From Candidatus Thiosymbion ectosymbiont of Catanema sp. Cochon2018 (GTDB lineage: Bacteria > Pseudomonadota > Gammaproteobacteria > Chromatiales > Chromatiaceae): a DNA stretch of 64,000 nucleotides. A program made the position numbers and the translations under genes. The DNA is taken from assembly GCA_011392765.1 (NCBI GenBank), contig WYCW01000001.1, positions 1,477,006-1,541,005 on the forward strand, written 5' to 3'. Of the stretch, positions 53,023 through 62,193 are shown piece by piece. Within the stretch, counting starts at the first letter, position 1. Every line of letters begins with the position of its first letter. A model generated the notes under the pieces. That model made no database searches, had not been told where the DNA came from, and was given only the letters and a program-made list of their open reading frames with translations.

Positions 53023-53236
53023 CTAGGATCCCTTTGAGGGACCCGCATCTTTACAAATGAGTCAAATTTGTGCACTGCATAACAAAGATGCCTCTTTTTT
53101 TATCCACAGATTACACAGATTTCCACAGATTATTTTGTCTTTCATCTGTGGAAATCTGCGTAATCTGCGGATAAAAGATGGCGCCGAAACGAGTCAAGAA
53201 TTCACCCCTCATCGGTCTGAGGCAAAGCCTCGCTAG
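53023..53236. repeat. Family B modular repeat, copy 8 (CACAGATT core)
   Basis: CTAGGATCCCTTTGAGGGAC at the left and CTGAGGCAAAGCCTCGCTAG at the right, almost identical throughout to the copies at 11,392 and 57,603. The right CTAG is shared with the following element. Confidence 0.9.
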
Positions 53237-53630
53237 GATCCTTGAGGGACCCGAATCTTTACCAATGAGTCGAGTTTATGCAGTGCACAAATCGGGATGG
53301 GGACCGATGTATCCCCACATTATTCCAATATAAAACAACAAGATATGGCAAGGTAGGTTGGGCAAAGGGCCAGGCCCGTCCCGACGGAGGAGGGAGCTTG
53401 GCCCGTGCCCAACACCTTGTTGGGCACGCCTGCCGTCCACAGATGCGGTTCGCGCCTGGCGGTGGTGCAGTCCGGAAAGGACAACACACGCTCACCGGGA
53501 TACTTCAGGGATCGAAATCGGGATCGGGATCGCAATCGGAATCTCGATCCCGATCCCGATCCCGATTTCGACCTTCCCAGGCTCTCCAACGGCTGGTTGG
53601 GCGTAGGAGATGGGACCTTACAGGAGAGGT
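53233..53630. repeat. Composite family B element with inner insertions (GATCGG core)
   Basis: It begins CTAGGATCCTTGAGGGACCC and includes the TTTATGCAGTGCACAAATCG module, then a GGTTGGGCAAAGGGCC / GGCCCGTGCCCAAC inverted pair, then a GATCGG-type palindrome and CCAACGGCTGGTTGGGCG. The right end is lost. No gene is present. Confidence 0.7.
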
Positions 53631-53641
53631 AACTATATCTC

Positions 53642-53728
53642 TACGGTTATCGCAACCGGGTGCGAAGCTCCCGGCGTCCGGAGCGCGAGTGCCGGCGCAA
53701 CTTGGAGCTGATCCAGCTGCTCGAAGGA
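53642..53728 (+). pseudogene. IS1182-like transposase fragment
   Basis: The frame encodes YGYRNRVRSSRRPERECRRN followed by LELIQLLEG, which resembles the conserved YLNRVRSSRRLE..C.RNLEL segment of IS1182-type transposases. It is cut off by a family A element. Confidence 0.6.
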
Positions 53729-53906
53729 TTAGGAGGCGTTCTCAATCAATAAATCTAAGTGTTGTAGGCTGGATTGAGGAACGAAACCCAGCTTTTCCGC
53801 TCCGCAATACCGTGTGCTGGGTTTAGCCGTCCCTGGCTGTAACCCAGCCTACGGGCTACGGGCTTGATTTTTATGATGATTTGGCTCAATTGAGAACGCC
53901 CCCTAG
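53729..53906. repeat. Family A repeat, copy 3
   Basis: It starts TTAGGAGGCGTTCTCAATCA and ends GAGAACGCCCCCTAG, with the usual internal TAGGCTGG...CCAGCCTA pair. It interrupts a transposase scrap and lies 37 bp from the lpxH stop. Confidence 0.85.
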
Positions 53907-53942
53907 TCCCGAGCTACCGATCGATATGTCGACGCTGCTGTA

Positions 53943-54674
53943 CTAGCCGGGCCTGATTTCCTCTCGCTCCCAGCCGTCCTCCGAGACTACCAATACCTCA
54001 CCCCGGTCTGCCTGCCACTCGGCGAGCACCAGGCGGGTCACAGGGTTGCCGTCGAGCACAAAGGAATGGTCCGCCGGCCGGTGGGTGTGGCCATGGATCA
54101 GCCGTTGTACCGAAAAACGACGCATATATTCCTCGACCGTCCGCTGGCTCACATCCATGATTGCCGGCGTTTTTTCCGCTATGGCCACGCCGCTCTTCCG
54201 ACGGTAGTCGGCGGCGATGGCGCGCCGTTGCGCCAGGGGCTTCCAGAGAAAGAGACGCCTGGCGATGGGGTTGCGGATGCGCCGGCGGAACTTCTGATAA
54301 GGCACATCGTCCGTGCACAACAGGTCCCCATGCATGAGCAGGGTAGGGATTCCCGCCGGCTCCGCCAATGTGGGATCCGAGAGCAGCTTACAGCCGGTAT
54401 CGCGGGCGAAGGAGCGCCCGATCAGGAAATCCCGATTGCCGTGCATCAGATAGCAGTCGGTGCCCGATTCCGTCAGCCCGCGCAATGCGGCGCGGATCTC
54501 GGGGTAGGGGGGTTGGTCGTCGTCATCCCCGATCCAGGCGTCGAACAGATCACCGAGGATATAGAGGGCTTGGGCCTGCCGCGCACGCCGGACGAGAAAC
54601 CCGATAAAACACTCGACCGTCACCGGCCGGTCAGGGGCCAGGTGGAGGTCGGAGATGAAGAGGGTGTCGGGCAT
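53943..54674 (-). CDS. lpxH: UDP-2,3-diacylglucosamine diphosphatase LpxH
   Basis: 243-aa metallophosphoesterase of lipid A synthesis that converts UDP-2,3-diacylglucosamine to lipid X at the inner membrane. Signature residues are FISDLHLAPDRP, LGDLFDAWIGDDD, LMHGNRDFLIG, LLMHGDLLCTDD and LIHGHTHRPADH. The start MPDTLFISDLHL is the family start; the longer frame upstream is not supported. The stop is TAG within a CTAG that carries no repeat. It lies downstream of ppiB, a frequent neighbour in gammaproteobacteria. Confidence 0.95.
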   Translation of the reverse strand: MPDTLFISDLHLAPDRPVTVECFIGFLVRRARQAQALYILGDLFDAWIGDDDDQPPYPEIRAALRGLTESGTDCYLMHGNRDFLIGRSFARDTGCKLLSDPTLAEPAGIPTLLMHGDLLCTDDVPYQKFRRRIRNPIARRLFLWKPLAQRRAIAADYRRKSGVAIAEKTPAIMDVSQRTVEEYMRRFSVQRLIHGHTHRPADHSFVLDGNPVTRLVLAEWQADRGEVLVVSEDGWEREEIRPG

Positions 54675-54798
54675 TATCTGAGGACAAATGGAAAGAGCTG
54701 CGAGTTTGGTGCGGTTCGCTACGCTCACCACACCCTACGCTCGCACCGCGGTCGTGCCGGGGGTGTAGGGTGTGGTGAGCGTCTGCCTACCGGGACGA

Positions 54799-54990
54799 GG
54801 GTATCGTAAAAGCCCAAATCGGGATCGATATCGGGATCGAAATCGAAATTCCGATTGCGATCCCGATCCCGATCCCGATTTCGACCTACCCGGGCTCTCC
54901 AACGGCTGGTTGGGCGGGAGATGGGGCCTTACCAGCAAAAGCAGATGAAACGGGATCGTCGGGGCACGGCGTGCCGTGCCCTTTTTGCGA
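54799..54990. repeat. Repeat patch with GATCGG palindrome between ppiB and lpxH
   Basis: The AATCGGGATCGATATCGGGA run and its complement CGATCCCGATCCCGATTTCG form the family B type core, followed by CCAACGGCTGGTTGGGCGGG. The constant ends are missing. A GTAAAAGCCC...TTTTTGCGACACC pair encloses it. The 384-bp spacer has no gene. Confidence 0.7.
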
Positions 54991-55058
54991 CACCCTCCAG
55001 GAACCTGTCTGCCATCCCATGGACGATCCGGACACCCGCAAGGGGTGCCCCTACCGGT

Positions 55059-55544
55059 TCAGACGGTCTCCGCCTTCTCGATGATTACATCCTGCACCGG
55101 CACGTCCTGGTGGCCGTGTCGGGAGCCGGTCTTGATGCCCTTGATGGCGTTCACCACGTCCATGCCGGCGGTCACGCGGCCGAAGACACAGTAGCCCCAG
55201 CCGTCCTGGCCCGGATAGTCCAAAAAGGCGTTATCGGCTACGTTGATGAAGAATTGGGAGCTCGCCGAGTGGGGTTCCGCAGTGCGGGCCATGGCGATGG
55301 TGCCGGTGAGGTTTTTGAGTCCGTTCTCGGCCTCGTTCGGGATCGGCGCGTGGGTGGATTTCTCCGTGAAGTCAGTCGTCATACCCCCACCCTGGATCAT
55401 GAATCCGTCGATTACCCGATGAAACAGGGTGGAATCGAAGTGGCCTTCGCGTACATAACGCTCGAAGTTGTCGCAGGTGGTGGGGGCCCGGTCCGGGTTC
55501 AGCTCGATGAGGATGTCACCGTGGTTGGTGGTCAGCTTTATCAT
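55059..55544 (-). CDS. ppiB: Peptidyl-prolyl cis-trans isomerase B (cyclophilin)
   Basis: 161-aa cytoplasmic cyclophilin that speeds proline isomerisation. Motifs are [16 protein letters not shown] (catalytic Arg and binding Phe), [20 protein letters not shown] and [17 protein letters not shown]. There is no signal peptide, so it is PpiB rather than periplasmic PpiA. A family C element lies directly upstream. Confidence 0.96.
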   Translation of the reverse strand: MIKLTTNHGDILIELNPDRAPTTCDNFERYVREGHFDSTLFHRVIDGFMIQGGGMTTDFTEKSTHAPIPNEAENGLKNLTGTIAMARTAEPHSASSQFFINVADNAFLDYPGQDGWGYCVFGRVTAGMDVVNAIKGIKTGSRHGHQDVPVQDVIIEKAETV

Positions 55545-55568
55545 AGGTTGTTTCCAGGTCAGTCAGGT

Positions 55569-55721
55569 CAATGCTATTAAGTTAGTCGCTGGTTGCTTAC
55601 CGGCGCGGAAGAGAAAACTACGAATCACGCGAATCTGCGCGAATCCGATTCGCGGGGATTCGCGTGATTCGTAGTTTTTCCTCTGGTTTGCCGACTGGCA
55701 ACGCTTAACTTGATGGCATTG
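55569..55721. repeat. Family C MITE-like element, copy 3
   Basis: Ends CAATGCTATTAAGTTAG and TAACTTGATGGCATTG are inverted repeats, and the core is the GAATCACGCGAATC palindrome. AGGTCAGTCAGG occurs on both sides (55,556-55,567 and 55,722-55,733), a likely target duplication. Confidence 0.88.
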
Positions 55722-55762
55722 AGGTCAGTCAGGCAGGCAGGGCTACCGAATAATAATCACCG

Positions 55763-56833
55763 CTACTGAATAGATCGATCTTGCAGGGCAGCCGCGGCTT
55801 GTCCCTGCGCCTGCGGCCAACCCGCAACATGTCGCAGGACGAGCGCCGTCAGCAGCTCCAGGTGCTCGGCCCGGTCGTTCAGGGCCGGGATGTAGCCGAA
55901 TTCCTTCCCCCCGGCCGCCAGGAAACGATCCCGGTTCACCACGGCGATCTCCTCCAGGGTTTCGAGGCAATCGGCCGCGAATCCGGGGCAGATGACATGG
56001 ACCTTTTCTATGCCCTCGCGGCCCCAGGCTTCCAGGGTCTCCTCCGTGTAGGGCCGCAGCCACTCCTTGCGGCCGACACGGGACTGAAAAGCGATCTGCC
56101 AACGCTCCGGGGCGAGATCGAGGGCCTCGGCGGTCAGGCGCGCGGTCTTGCGACACTGGCAGCCGTAGGGGTCGCCGCGCAGGAGGTAGTTCCGCGGGAT
56201 ACCGTGAAAGGAGAACAGCAGCCGGCCGGGCTCACCCTGTTCGGCCCAGTGGGCGCGGACGCTGTGCGCCAATGCGGCGATATAGTCCGGCTCATCGTGG
56301 TAGTGATTGATAAAGCGCAGCTCCGGCAACCGGCGCCACCTCGAGAGCTCGGCGGTGACCGCATCGAAGCCGGAGGCCGTGGTGGTCGCCGAGTATTGGG
56401 GGTAGAGCGGCAGCACCAGGATGCGGCGGGCATTCGCGGCGCGGAGATCGGCCAGCGCGGAGGCGATCGAAGGGTTACCGTAGCGCATCCCGAGCACTAC
56501 CCGCACCGGCCCCGGCAGCTGTAGGTCGAGCCGTTCCTGAAGAGCTGCGGCCTGGCGCCGGGCGATGACGAGCAGCGGCGAGCCCTGTTCTGTCCACAGG
56601 GCGCGGTAGGACCGGGCGGATCGCCGCGGGCGTAAGCGCAGGATGACACCGTGCAGAATCAGCCGCCACAGGGGCCGTGGCAGCTCGATTACCCGCGGAT
56701 CGCTCAAGAACTCGGCCAGGTAGCGCCGAACCGCGGGTACCGTCGGGGCATCCGGCGTGCCCAGATTGATCAGGAGCACCCCCGACACAGTCGGCGTGCC
56801 ATGTCGGAACCCGGTCTCCGGCGTGGACTTCAT
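55763..56833 (-). CDS. hemH: Ferrochelatase
   Basis: 356-aa enzyme that inserts ferrous iron into protoporphyrin IX, the last step of haem synthesis. Conserved parts are GVLLINLGTPDAPTVPAV, LPLYPQYSATTTASGFDAV, RLLFSFHGIPRNYLLRGDPY with the active-site His and FQSRVGRKEWLRPYTEETL. The start MKSTPETGFRHG is chosen; upstream in-frame sequence is antisense to the hemerythrin gene. Haem supply fits the diheme cytochrome downstream. Confidence 0.96.
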   Translation of the reverse strand: MKSTPETGFRHGTPTVSGVLLINLGTPDAPTVPAVRRYLAEFLSDPRVIELPRPLWRLILHGVILRLRPRRSARSYRALWTEQGSPLLVIARRQAAALQERLDLQLPGPVRVVLGMRYGNPSIASALADLRAANARRILVLPLYPQYSATTTASGFDAVTAELSRWRRLPELRFINHYHDEPDYIAALAHSVRAHWAEQGEPGRLLFSFHGIPRNYLLRGDPYGCQCRKTARLTAEALDLAPERWQIAFQSRVGRKEWLRPYTEETLEAWGREGIEKVHVICPGFAADCLETLEEIAVVNRDRFLAAGGKEFGYIPALNDRAEHLELLTALVLRHVAGWPQAQGQAAAALQDRSIQ

Positions 56834-56879
56834 GGGTAGTGGCTCACTGGGCCCGGCGCGGGTATGTGGGCTGGAGTCC

Positions 56880-57431
56880 TCACGCCCGATCCCGTTCCGC
56901 CAGGTGCCGGAGCAGCGATTGGAAACGCCGCTGCCCCGCCTCGCCCCACAAGGGATCCTCGTCGCTCGACGCCGGTGGGTGGAGTTCCTCCCAATCGCTC
57001 GCGGACAGCCGTTCGCGGGCCAATGGAAAGGCCGCACGCTCCTCCAGATCCAGATGCTCCCGCAGGGTCTTGACCAGCTCGCGGCCCTGGAGCTCTACCT
57101 GGTCCCGCCGCAGGACCTCCTCGTGCACGATACCTTCCAACGACTGACGAAAACGCTTATTGATCCGGCTGAGCAGGAGGTGCTGGTCGGTCAACTGGTC
57201 CAGCACCGGGTAGCGCTCGTTAGTGCGTGCCCGGAGCCGATCGAAGATATCCTCCTCGTTCGGGTGGTGGACCTGATCGGCGTAGCTCTCCATATATTCC
57301 ACCATCTCGCACAGCAGCTCGTAATCCGGCTCGTCGCCCGCGTGGAACCGGTCCAACAGGTCGTCGAGCAGGTCGAGTACACGCAGGAGGTGTTTGTGAT
57401 CCCGGATGAGACGGTCAAGCAGCTCGGCCAT
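56880..57431 (-). CDS. Hemerythrin-domain protein
   Basis: 183-aa protein with a hemerythrin cation-binding four-helix bundle. Likely iron ligands are in LIRDHKHLLRVLDLL, VHHPNEEDIFDRL, LTDQHLLLSRINKRF and LREHLDLEERAAF. It starts at MAELLDRLIRDHK with the previous ATG rejected. Such proteins bind oxygen, NO or store iron. It lies 46 bp upstream of hemH in the same direction. Confidence 0.9.
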   Translation of the reverse strand: MAELLDRLIRDHKHLLRVLDLLDDLLDRFHAGDEPDYELLCEMVEYMESYADQVHHPNEEDIFDRLRARTNERYPVLDQLTDQHLLLSRINKRFRQSLEGIVHEEVLRRDQVELQGRELVKTLREHLDLEERAAFPLARERLSASDWEELHPPASSDEDPLWGEAGQRRFQSLLRHLAERDRA

Positions 57432-57602
57432 TGCTTCTCCTCTTCCGCAAACCCATAGGCGGCGGGTATAGAACCGAGGCACAGTAAGGATCGCATACTA
57501 GTACCCCATTTCAGCATATTTTGCATGTTCAAGGATCGGTTAGGGTGAGGGAACCTAGTGTACCCGTCGATTCGTACCCGCAAAATAGAGTGAAATGGGG
57601 TA

Positions 57603-57815
57603 CTAGGATCCCTTGAGGGACCCGCATCTTTACAAATGAGTCAAATTTGTGCACTGCATAACAAAGAGGCCTCTTTTTTTATCCACAGATTACACAGATT
57701 TCCACAGATTATTTTGTCTTTCATCTGTGGAAATCTGCGTAATCTGCGGATAAAAGATGGCGCCGAAACGAGTCGAGAATTCACCCCTCGTCGGTCTGAG
57801 GCGAAGTCTCGCTGG
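57603..57815. repeat. Family B modular repeat, copy 11 (CACAGATT core)
   Basis: CTAGGATCCCTTGAGGGACC to CTGAGGCGAAGTCTCGCTGG, almost identical to the copies at 11,392 and 53,023. The first CTAG is part of GGGGTACTAGG; a GTACCCCATTT / AAATGGGGTAC inverted pair (57,500-57,605) precedes it. No gene lies in 57,432-57,897. Confidence 0.88.
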
Positions 57816-57897
57816 GTTGTCTGCGGTGCTGGTTGAAACCCTCGGCATCCGGAGCTGACCTGCTCGAAGCCATGCCGGCATTTCAGGATCAAACGAA

Positions 57898-58050
57898 TTA
57901 TTCGCCATCATCCAGGACATTGAGATATTCCGCAATAACATCTCCGTGACATGCGGCCGGCTTGCAATGGCAACCAAGCGTTTTGCCTTTCAACGCAAGA
58001 ACATCTTCTTTGCTGAATTTCAGGAAACCTCGTTCAAAGTCATATTTCAT
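57898..58050 (-). pseudogene. C-terminal fragment of a DUF4326-type protein
   Basis: The frame encodes DFERGFLKFSKEDVLALK and GKTLGCHCKPAACHGDVIAE, the conserved CHC..P..CHGD end of DUF4326 proteins. The N-terminal half of the domain is missing upstream, where sequence runs into the nadC 3' region. Probably a truncated, inactive gene. Confidence 0.65.
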
Positions 58051-58145
58051 CCCTTCCTCTGATCGTTTGAATGGGCCTCGGAGTCGACGTTGAAAAATAC
58101 ATTGAAATTGACGCCTGAGGACCATGCCTTCCGGTCAAGGTCCCA

Positions 58146-59030
58146 TCAGGCGTCCACGAAGCGCATGGAGAGGTCGATGGACACGACATCCTTGGTGAGA
58201 TCACCGACGGAGATGTCGTCCACACCCGTCTCGGCGATGTCCCGAACGCTGTCGAGGGTGACGCCGCCGGAGGCCTCCAGGCGTGCCTTTCCGCCGACCA
58301 GGGCCACCGCCCGGCGCAGTCGATCGAGCTCGAAGTTGTCCAGCAACAGATGGGTAGCGCCCACGGCCAGGGCCTCCTCCAGCTCGTCCAGGCTCTCCAC
58401 CTCGATTTCCACCTGCAGGCCGTCGGCCACCGCGAATGCCGCTTTCAGGGCGGCGGTAATGGAACCCGCCGCCAGGATGTGGTTCTCCTTAATCAGGATG
58501 GCGTCGAACAGCCCCATGCGGTGGTTGTGGCAACCGCCGCACCGCACCGCATATTTTTGCTGCACACGCAACCCAGGGAGGGTCTTGCGGGTATCGAGCA
58601 GACGCACCGGGAGGCCGGCGACGGCGTCCGCATACAATCGCGCCCGGCTGGCCGTTCCGGAGAGGGTCTGTAGATAGTTCACGGCGGTGCGCTCACCGCT
58701 CAGCAGGGCCCGGGTGGTCCCGCTCAGAGTACACAGGATCCGGTCCTGTTCCACGCGCTCGCCGTCCGCTGCCCGCCACTCGCTGCGAACTCCGGGGTCG
58801 AGTTGGCGAAAAACCTCATCGAACCAGGCCCGACCGCAGACGACCGCATTCTGCCTGGTAATGAGCTCGACCCGTGATTTCCGGTCCGCCGGCAACAAAG
58901 TGGCGGTACGGTCGCCTCCCCCCAGATCCTCGGCCAACGCCGCCCGGACCTGTTGCTCGATAAGTGCCGCCGCGGGCAGGCTGTCCTGCAGCTCCTTGAG
59001 AAAGGCATCCTGGGTGACTGTCCGGTTCAT
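58146..59030 (-). CDS. nadC: Nicotinate-nucleotide pyrophosphorylase (carboxylating)
   Basis: 294-aa quinolinate phosphoribosyltransferase of NAD biosynthesis. Conserved features are AALAEDLGGGDRTATLLP, RTAVNYLQTLSGTASRARLY, LLDTRKTLPGLRVQQKYAVR, GGCHNHRMGLFDAILIKENH and the C-terminal LEASGGVTLDSVRDIAETGV. Length is normal. No nadA or nadB is in the window. Confidence 0.96.
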   Translation of the reverse strand: MNRTVTQDAFLKELQDSLPAAALIEQQVRAALAEDLGGGDRTATLLPADRKSRVELITRQNAVVCGRAWFDEVFRQLDPGVRSEWRAADGERVEQDRILCTLSGTTRALLSGERTAVNYLQTLSGTASRARLYADAVAGLPVRLLDTRKTLPGLRVQQKYAVRCGGCHNHRMGLFDAILIKENHILAAGSITAALKAAFAVADGLQVEIEVESLDELEEALAVGATHLLLDNFELDRLRRAVALVGGKARLEASGGVTLDSVRDIAETGVDDISVGDLTKDVVSIDLSMRFVDA

Positions 59031-59530
59031 ATCTTCCGATCGCTCTTTGCGGTCTGCGCCAACTCTCGAAACCCGGAGGTACCTACTCTACCCAGGGCGC
59101 CACGGATCTGGTTCCAATCTTTAAGAACTTAACAGAAGGTTGCCATTTGTGCACCAGCGGGCAAAAATTCTTCCAGGGTGAGCGCGTATAAATCCCTCCG
59201 AAAACATAATCTTGTAGGTTGGGCAAAGGAGCGCCAGGGACGGTGCGCCGTGCCCAACGAAATGCTGATGTTGGGCACGCCGGATCGTCCCTGATCCGGC
59301 TTTGCCTAACCTACGCGCTCCGCGCCGGTGCTTGGGAGCTGGTAGCAATTTGTTGATCGATAAGAAATTTATACGCGCTCGCCCTGAAAATTCTTCCTGG
59401 CCATATATTCAGCATACAGGTTGGATTTCAGCCTGCACCGGTTTCCGCCGGACACGATTTCGATCCCGATCCCGATTTGTGCACTGCACAAACTTGACTT
59501 ATTGGTAAAGATTCGGCTCCCTCAAGGATC
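59031..59530. repeat. Gene-free stretch with repeat pieces
   Basis: Positions about 59,212-59,325 carry a GTAGGTTGGGCAAAGGAGCG ... CGGCTTTGCCTAACCTACGC inverted pair. From about 59,455 a family B left-end module (TTTGTGCACTGCACAAACTT, CCCTCAAGGATCCTAG) begins without a right half. I see no gene and no clear promoter. Confidence 0.65.
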
Positions 59531-59826
59531 CTAGCGAGGCTTCGCCTCAGACCGACGAGGCGTGATCATCGCTCTATCGCTATCGAAAGCGGAACCGTGA
59601 TCGTGATCGTAATCGGCGACGCAAGGCAAAGCGGGCACGGAAAACCTGATAGCTACGGGTTTCGACCCGGTACCTGGCCGGGACCTCCGGAGACCACGAA
59701 CGGCGAAAGAATGCGGTCCCTCCTACGGCGGCTTCGACTACGATCATGATCACGATCACGAGAGGGGTTAGACGTTTGCGAAATTTGACTCATTTGCACA
59801 AAATCCGGTCATTCAAGGAATCCTAG
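59531..59826. repeat. Family B element with divergent GATCGTGATCG core
   Basis: Ends are CTAGCGAGGCTTCGCCTCAG and TCATTCAAGGAATCCTAG, but the core is unique: GTGATCGTGATCGTAATCGG on one side and GATCATGATCACGATCACGA on the other, with about 130 bp of non-repeated sequence between. It shares its CTAGs with neighbouring elements on both sides. Confidence 0.85.
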
Positions 59827-59998
59827 GGGGCGTTCTCAATTAATAAATCATCTAAGTGTTGTAGGCTGGGTGGCAAGGAACGAAACCCAGCTTTTCCGAT
59901 CCGCAATACCGTGTGCCGGGTTTGGCCGTCCCTGGCCGTAACCCAGCCTACGGGCTTGATTTTTATGATGATTTGGCTCAATTGAGAACACCCCCTAG
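59823..59998. repeat. Family A repeat, copy 4
   Basis: CTAGGGGGCGTTCTCAATTA to TTGAGAACACCCCCTAG, with the internal TAGGCTGG...CCAGCCTA pair. The right CTAG provides a TAG stop to a gene scrap on the minus strand. Confidence 0.88.
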
Positions 59999-60062
59999 TC
60001 CCGAAAGGTTGCCTTTAGTTGATCCTGGATCACCGACAGCGCCTGTAGGATATCCGGACCCT
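59996..60062 (-). pseudogene. C-terminal gene scrap ending at a family A CTAG
   Basis: The minus strand reads GPDILQALSVIQDQLKATFRD and then TAG, the last taken from the CTAG of the adjacent family A repeat. It looks like the intact C-terminus of a lost gene of unknown identity. Confidence 0.45.
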
Positions 60063-60167
60063 ATTTCATCTTAATCTGTGGAAATCTGCGTAATCTGCGG
60101 ATAAAAGAAAGTCATAGGCGCCTACCTCGATGGCGCCCGTTGCTTTGCCGAGAGCCGGGAGGTCAGC

Positions 60168-61802
60168 ATGAACATTCGTTTCGCGAGAGCTGCCGTATTC
60201 CCGGCCATCCTTGCCTTGGCGGGTCCGTTCGGTAGCGGCGTGGCGGCGCAGAATCGGGACTATGATCCGCTCGCCTATGCCCGATCCCGGGCCGACAGCA
60301 TCGACAACCCGGAGGCGGTGATCCCGTCTCAGTGCTATACCGAGACCGAGGGCATCTCGAATCCGTGCTGGACCTGCCACACCACCAGCAACGGCACCAA
60401 TTTCATGGCCGATCAGGACCTGCAGCAGGAATATGCCTTCAGCGATCTCGGCCTGATCAATCACTGGGAGAACCTCTTCGCCGACCGCAGCACTGCCATC
60501 GCCGGTATCTCCGACGATGCGATCCTGACCTATATCCGCGAGGACAACTACACACCCCTGCGGGCGGCCCTGGCCGCACGGAGGGACTATCCGGGCTGGC
60601 GGCCCGATCTCGACTACCGCCAGGGATTCGACCGGGACGGCTTCGCCACCGACGGCAGTTGGTGGCGCGCCTTTCGCTACAAGCCTTTTTTGGGCACCTT
60701 CTGGCCCACCAACGGTAGTACCGACGATATCCTGATCCGGCTCCCACCGAAGTTCCGGAAGACCGCCGACGGGACAGACTCTTACGCAATCTACAAGCTC
60801 AACCTCTCGATCCTCGAGGCCGCCATCGCTGTCCCCGATACGATCCCCGACGGTGCCCTCGAGCGCACGGTCGAGCCGCTCGACGAGGCACTGGCCGCGA
60901 CCGATCTCGACGGTGACGGAACCGTCGGCGGCCTGATTACGAAGATCCGCGGCCTGCCCGTGCGGTACGTGGGGCAGGCCGCGGACGAGGCCGTGCAGCG
61001 CCATCTTTACCCACGCGGCACCGAATTCCTGCACACGGTCCGCTACCTGGACCCGGACCGCCCCGATCTCCTGTCCGTCCGCATGAAAGAAGTGCGTTAC
61101 AGCAAGAAGGTCCTGCGCACCGATAGCTGGTATCTACAGCACCGATACGAAGAAGAGCAGGACGCCAAGGACCAGGGGCTCCTGCCGGTCTTTGCCGGCT
61201 CGGCCCTGGTCGGACTCCGGAACGACTTCGGGTGGCAGCTTCAGGCCTTCATCGAAGACGCCCAGGGCCGCCTGCGTCTCCAATCCAGGGAGGAACACCT
61301 GTTCTGCATGGGCTGCCACAGCACCATCGGCGTTACCGTCGACCAGTCCTTCGGTTTTCCGCGCAAGGTGCCGGGGACGCCCGGCTGGGGCCATCAGGAT
61401 TTGGCGGGGATCCCGGACGTTCCCCAATCCGGGTTGGCGGCGCCGGAAATCCTCACCTACTTCCGCCGGGTCGGCGGTGGCGACGAATTTCGCGCCAACC
61501 AAGAAATCCTCGCGCGCTTTTTCGAAGACGGAAAAGTCAAAGAGGCCCTGGTACGCCAGGCTGCCCCCGGGGGTCACAAGGACATCGCCTGGCTGCTGAC
61601 GCCGTCCCGCGAGCGGGCCTTGGCGTTGAACAAGGCCTATCGTGCCCTGGTGTCGGAGCAGCGCTTCGAGAAAGGACGCGACGCCGTTGCCGCCCCGACC
61701 GAGAAGGTGCACAAAAACATCGTCAACGGCTCGACGGATCTCGGACGTAGCGGCCGGGTCTTCAACGATGGGCGTATCTGGCTGGACTGGCTACGCCCCT
61801 AG
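60168..61802 (+). CDS. Periplasmic diheme c-type cytochrome, uncharacterised
   Basis: 544-aa protein with a signal peptide (ARAAVFPAILALAGPFGSGV to AAQ). Two haem c attachment motifs are far apart: CWTCHTTSN near residue 68 and CMGCHSTIG near residue 381. The sequence between them is Asp-rich and includes TDLDGDGTVGGL, a possible calcium loop. It is not one of the standard cytochrome families I can name. It starts after GGGAGG. It stands alone between repeat blocks, so its redox partner is unknown. Confidence 0.8.
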   Translation: MNIRFARAAVFPAILALAGPFGSGVAAQNRDYDPLAYARSRADSIDNPEAVIPSQCYTETEGISNPCWTCHTTSNGTNFMADQDLQQEYAFSDLGLINHWENLFADRSTAIAGISDDAILTYIREDNYTPLRAALAARRDYPGWRPDLDYRQGFDRDGFATDGSWWRAFRYKPFLGTFWPTNGSTDDILIRLPPKFRKTADGTDSYAIYKLNLSILEAAIAVPDTIPDGALERTVEPLDEALAATDLDGDGTVGGLITKIRGLPVRYVGQAADEAVQRHLYPRGTEFLHTVRYLDPDRPDLLSVRMKEVRYSKKVLRTDSWYLQHRYEEEQDAKDQGLLPVFAGSALVGLRNDFGWQLQAFIEDAQGRLRLQSREEHLFCMGCHSTIGVTVDQSFGFPRKVPGTPGWGHQDLAGIPDVPQSGLAAPEILTYFRRVGGGDEFRANQEILARFFEDGKVKEALVRQAAPGGHKDIAWLLTPSRERALALNKAYRALVSEQRFEKGRDAVAAPTEKVHKNIVNGSTDLGRSGRVFNDGRIWLDWLRP

Positions 61803-62193
61803 TACCGATAACATGGGAATCATTTTTTGCCGCAAATGGACGCAAATCGGTGGCAAAAGAATACATGATCTTTTTTATCCGCAGATTACGCAGATTCTCG
61901 CAGATTGTTTCATTTCAATCTGTGGAAATCTGCGTAATCTGCGGATAAAAGAAAAACGCCAATGAACGCAAATCGGTCGCAAAGGATCAGATGATCTTTT
62001 CTGTCCGCAGATTATGCGGATTCTCGCAGATTGTTTCATTTTAATCTGTGGAAATCTGCGTAATCTGCGGATAAAAGAAAGTTGTCGGGCCAGGGTGCGT
62101 CCGGACTGGTTTATACCTCTCGACGTCGGGGTACGCACCCAACCCAACCTCTAACTCAATGGCATCGAACTCTATTCTGCTCTGTTCGGTGTC
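61803..62193. repeat. Two tandem CACAGATT/CGCAGATTA palindromes, no gene
   Basis: TTTATCCGCAGATTACGCAG ... CTGCGTAATCTGCGGATAAA occurs twice (about 61,873-61,952 and 62,000-62,080), separated by a CGCAAATCGGT phrase. Both are free of the family B ends. A third partial copy is at 60,068-60,108, upstream of the cytochrome gene. Confidence 0.75.
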
